This document shows, in pieces, positions 6,446-9,097 of a stretch of 9,097 nucleotides of DNA (position 1 is the stretch's first letter; each line of letters starts with the position of its first letter). A program made the translations under genes and the position numbers. The stretch spans positions 1-9,097 of the forward strand of contig DSBB01000299.1 of the NCBI GenBank assembly GCA_011046175.1, read 5' to 3'. The notes under the pieces were generated by a model. It made no database searches. It had not been told where the DNA came from and worked only from the letters and a program-made list of their open reading frames with translations. This stretch comes from Candidatus Hydrogenedentota bacterium (lineage in GTDB: Bacteria; Hydrogenedentota; Hydrogenedentia; Hydrogenedentales; CAITNO01).

Positions 6446-6451
6446 TACAAT
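6446..6451 (+). promoter_or_regulatory. Possible -10 element (TACAAT) for nfeD
   Basis: TACAAT matches the -10 consensus at five of six positions and lies 55 bp before the nfeD ATG. No clear -35 hexamer is present at the right spacing. It would make nfeD and the following methyltransferase gene a separate transcript from purO. Confidence 0.3.
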
Positions 6452-6505
6452 ATGGGTTGAAAAGGTTGTTCCGCTGTTTACAACTGCAATGAAAAGGAGA
6501 ATTCG

Positions 6506-8245
6506 ATGCGCCGAGATAAGATAGCCTGCCTACACCGGCCGCTTTTTTTATGCCTTTTTATGGCGGGATGCCTGCTTGCGCCCTTTTCGTTCCGCCCAAC
6601 CGTCGTTGCCCAGTCCGACGCGCCCGCCCCGTCCAACGGTTTTGTGGTGATTTGCCCCATAGACGGCGATATTCTGGACGGCATTGCCGTGGTGGTGGAG
6701 CGGGCGGTCGCCAAGGAGGCAATCGGCGCAGAGGCGATTGTGTTCATTGTGGATACCTTTGGCGGGCGCGTTGACTCCGCCATGGAAATCGCCCAGACAA
6801 TCCTCGATGCGCCCGTGCCGACCATAGCGTTTATCACCGGGCGCGGCGCCATCTCGGCCGGCGCGCTCATTTCTTACGCCTGCGACCATATTGTGATGGC
6901 GCCGGGCAGTAATATCGGCGCGTCCACGCCCATCGTGCCGGGCGTGGAAATGTCGGAAGAAATGAACGAAAAGTCCATGTCGTTCCTGCGCGCAAAATAC
7001 AGAGCGCTGGGCGAGGAGAACGGACACAATCCGTTGATCGGCGAGGCCATGGTGGACCCCTCCATTGAACTCTACGGACTCAAAGCGCCGGATTCCACCT
7101 ACACGGTCTACAAGATCGAACGTCAACAGATAATCGAAACCTATGAAACAAAACCCCAGTACGGACAATACTCCATCGGGTTCCCCGGCGCGATGATGCA
7201 ACAGCCCGGCGAACTGAGCGCGCAGGATGCGTGGCGCACCGTTGAAGAAGTTATGCGGGACTTGGTGGAAACGGCGCCCCGCCTCAATTCGGAACAAAAC
7301 AACAACCACAGCGCATCCGCAGGTGTCAACAACGAAGGGGATATCAAGGGATTACCGGAAGGCGCGCGCCTGATTAGTCCCGCCGGAAAATTGCTTACCT
7401 TGACGACGCGCGAGGCTCTGGAAGTCGGGTTGATTGCGTATACCGCCGATTCTGCCGAAGACGCCCTTCGTTTTCTCGGCTTTTCTTCCTTCAGCGTGGT
7501 GCGCATAGAAAAGACTCTGGCGGAAATCATCTTTGCGTTTCTCACCAGCCCGCTTATTTCAGGGCTGCTTCTGTTGTGCGGCGTCGGGGGACTGTACGTG
7601 GAATTTCGCACACCCGGGCTGGGGTGGCCGGGATTGATTGGCGTAATCTGCCTTGCGCTCTTCTTCGGTTCACGCCTGATTATCGGCATTGCGGACTGGC
7701 TTGATATTTTGCTCGTGGTCGTCGGAATCGTTTTGCTGGCTCTCGAAATTCTTGTCATTCCCGGCTTCGGTGTGGCGGGCGTCACAGGCATACTGTGCCT
7801 CGTCGCGGGCATCTACATGTCGCTCACCCGCGTGCCCATTCCGGAATATACATGGGATTTCATGAGGTTGCGCGACGCAGGAGCAACGCTGATGATGGCG
7901 TGTCTGTTATTCTTGGCCTTTGTCCTGGTTACATGGAAGATTTTCCCGCGAAGCCGGCTCGCCCGCGGCCTGATACTTGCCGACGCCCAGGAAGCCGCCG
8001 CAGGTTATGTGGTGCAAACCGAAGCCGACGCCACTGCCGCAATCGGGCGGCGCGGCGTTGCAAGCACCATGTTGCGGCCGGCGGGACGCGGGCGCTTTGG
8101 ACAGGATACGTTTGACCTGATGACCCGCGGCGAATTTATAGAAAAGGGACGGCCCATAGAAATTATTCAGGCGGAAGGCAATCGCTATGTGGTGCGGGAA
8201 ATAAAAAACGGCGGCCTTCATGAAACAGAAGAAGCCAAATCTTGA
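6506..8245 (+). CDS. nfeD: Long-form NfeD membrane serine protease (ClpP-class)
   Basis: The protein has 579 residues with the three-part layout of long NfeD proteins. An N-terminal hydrophobic signal (about 12-29) probably ends near VVA|QS at 35; a cysteine at 22 does not make a good lipobox. A ClpP/SppA-like protease domain spans about 44-190. Its GRGAISAGAL places the nucleophile at Ser117, and Lys156 in EEMNEKSMSF is the likely partner of the Ser-Lys dyad. PGSNIGASTP (133-142) is also typical. A segment of about 100 residues, partly polar and low-complexity (NNNHSASAG near 265-273), leads to LTLTTREALEVGLI (297-310). Four or five membrane helices lie between about 340 and 480, and an OB-fold domain at about 510-566 ends the protein. 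AAGGAG at 6494-6499 fixes the start. Such proteins cleave membrane substrates and usually neighbour a flotillin gene; here a methyltransferase gene follows instead. The call is firm, the substrate unknown. Confidence 0.93.
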   Translation: MRRDKIACLHRPLFLCLFMAGCLLAPFSFRPTVVAQSDAPAPSNGFVVICPIDGDILDGIAVVVERAVAKEAIGAEAIVFIVDTFGGRVDSAMEIAQTILDAPVPTIAFITGRGAISAGALISYACDHIVMAPGSNIGASTPIVPGVEMSEEMNEKSMSFLRAKYRALGEENGHNPLIGEAMVDPSIELYGLKAPDSTYTVYKIERQQIIETYETKPQYGQYSIGFPGAMMQQPGELSAQDAWRTVEEVMRDLVETAPRLNSEQNNNHSASAGVNNEGDIKGLPEGARLISPAGKLLTLTTREALEVGLIAYTADSAEDALRFLGFSSFSVVRIEKTLAEIIFAFLTSPLISGLLLLCGVGGLYVEFRTPGLGWPGLIGVICLALFFGSRLIIGIADWLDILLVVVGIVLLALEILVIPGFGVAGVTGILCLVAGIYMSLTRVPIPEYTWDFMRLRDAGATLMMACLLFLAFVLVTWKIFPRSRLARGLILADAQEAAAGYVVQTEADATAAIGRRGVASTMLRPAGRGRFGQDTFDLMTRGEFIEKGRPIEIIQAEGNRYVVREIKNGGLHETEEAKS

Positions 8246-8266
8246 CGCCCTGTTTTCTTTCCAAAA

Positions 8267-9082
8267 ATGCAAGTGAAACACACACACAAAATAGAATATG
8301 TGCATGGTTACGCGGCGGATGAGTTGGAACGGCTTGTCGGCTCTGCGGCAACACTGGAAACATTGTTGCATAGCGACGTCACCTATCCCGCCGGCAGCCT
8401 CGTGCTGGAGGCGGGCTGCGGCGTCGGCGCTCAAACACGGTTTCTCCTGAAGCGCTCACCCGGCATAAGATTGGTCTCCATGGACATTGCGTTTCACTCT
8501 GTGCAACGCGCCCGCCACGCTGTTGGCGAAATGGCGCGTTTTCTTCAGGCCAATGTGTATGCGCCGCCTTTTTCCCACAATACCTTTGACCATATTTTTG
8601 TTTGTTATGTTTTGGAGCATCTTCCAGACCCGCTTCAAGCCCTGAATACCCTGAAAACGCTGCTTAAGCGCGGGGGCGCCATTACCGCCATTGAAGGCGA
8701 TCACGGTTCGGCATTCTTTTATCCCGAAACACAGGAAGGGCTTGAAGTATGGCGCTGCCTTCAACGACTCCAACTGCAAACCAGCGGCGACGGGCATATC
8801 GGACGCAGGCTTTATTCGCTGTTTAAGGAGAGTGGCGCAACTGATATCCAGATAACTCCATTGCCGGTTTACTGTGATCCCAGCCGTCCGGAAATGATGG
8901 AAGGATTTGCCGATAAAACAATTGTCGGAATGCTTAATGGCATTGAACATGAAGTACTTGCCCGGAAAATGATCGCCCCCGAAATCTGGCGGAAAGGAAT
9001 CCGGGATCTGCTCAATCTCGCAGCGAGCCGTGACGGCATATTTATGTACACTTTCTTTCGCGCCGTGGCGAAATACGAATAA
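8267..9082 (+). CDS. Class I SAM-dependent methyltransferase
   Basis: This 271-residue protein has a Rossmann-like methyltransferase domain. Motif I, which binds SAM, is VLEAGCGVGAQT at 46-57. The acidic end of strand 2 is Asp73 in VSMDIA. The strand 4 region is FDHIFVCYVLEHL at 107-119, and LLKRGGAI at 132-139 marks the next helix and strand. The N-terminal YVHGYAADELERL (11-23) and the C-terminal half probably form the acceptor-binding part. The acceptor is not evident; small-molecule methylation is more likely than RNA or DNA, since no base-flipping or RNA-binding motif is seen. The ATG at 8267 lies 21 bases after the nfeD stop and has no clear ribosome site, so it may depend on translation from nfeD. 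A short AC-repeat tract near 8277-8288 encodes KHTHK and sits next to the start. A slightly different start cannot be excluded. Confidence 0.85.
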   Translation: MQVKHTHKIEYVHGYAADELERLVGSAATLETLLHSDVTYPAGSLVLEAGCGVGAQTRFLLKRSPGIRLVSMDIAFHSVQRARHAVGEMARFLQANVYAPPFSHNTFDHIFVCYVLEHLPDPLQALNTLKTLLKRGGAITAIEGDHGSAFFYPETQEGLEVWRCLQRLQLQTSGDGHIGRRLYSLFKESGATDIQITPLPVYCDPSRPEMMEGFADKTIVGMLNGIEHEVLARKMIAPEIWRKGIRDLLNLAASRDGIFMYTFFRAVAKYE

Positions 9083-9097
9083 GTTGCCATTTGCCAA

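Noticed and set aside
8277..8288. AC dinucleotide repeat at the start of the methyltransferase gene
   Set aside because: It has only about six units and encodes KHTHK; at this length it is likely chance and unlikely to slip often.

Overview
The window looks like chromosomal housekeeping DNA from a moderately GC-rich, Gram-negative-type bacterium. The envelope genes (a BatD-like protein with a signal peptide, a DgkA-family kinase, a long NfeD protease) fit that. A short tandem repeat built on TGTCNGAC recalls the spacers of some Planctomycetota/Verrucomicrobiota/Hydrogenedentota-like genomes, but that placement is only a guess. There are no transposases, phage genes, CRISPR arrays, rRNA or tRNA genes, so this is a stable core region rather than an island.

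Layout. Positions 1-2498 carry a minus-strand operon, in transcription order: a BatD-like membrane protein, a MoxR AAA+ ATPase, and a DUF58/VWA protein cut by the left edge. A spacer of about 370 bp without a gene (2499-2868) separates it from plus-strand genes. This spacer holds a perfect 11-bp inverted repeat shortly before a DgkA-type kinase (2869-3246). Next come metK (3405-4598) and, three bases later, an adenosine-kinase-type PfkB kinase (4602-5597). A protein of the PurO IMP cyclohydrolase family follows (5714-6367). The last two genes are a long-form NfeD membrane serine protease (6506-8245) and a class I SAM-dependent methyltransferase (8267-9082).

How the genes may work together. 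MoxR, DUF58 and BatD-like proteins typically form an ATPase/VWA/membrane-anchor module thought to act in protein-complex maturation or envelope stress. MetK makes S-adenosylmethionine. Methyl transfer yields S-adenosylhomocysteine, which is cleaved to adenosine and homocysteine, and adenosine kinase returns the adenosine to AMP. PurO would make IMP, the precursor of AMP. The middle of the window therefore reads as a small SAM/purine neighbourhood. NfeD acts separately, in membrane quality control.

I found no clear new multi-gene system. The items most worth a second look are the inverted repeat before the dgkA-like gene, a nine-G homopolymer inside the BatD-like gene, the PurO-type enzyme in a bacterial context, the metK/adenosine kinase pairing, and the small TGTCNGAC repeat array between moxR and the DUF58 gene.
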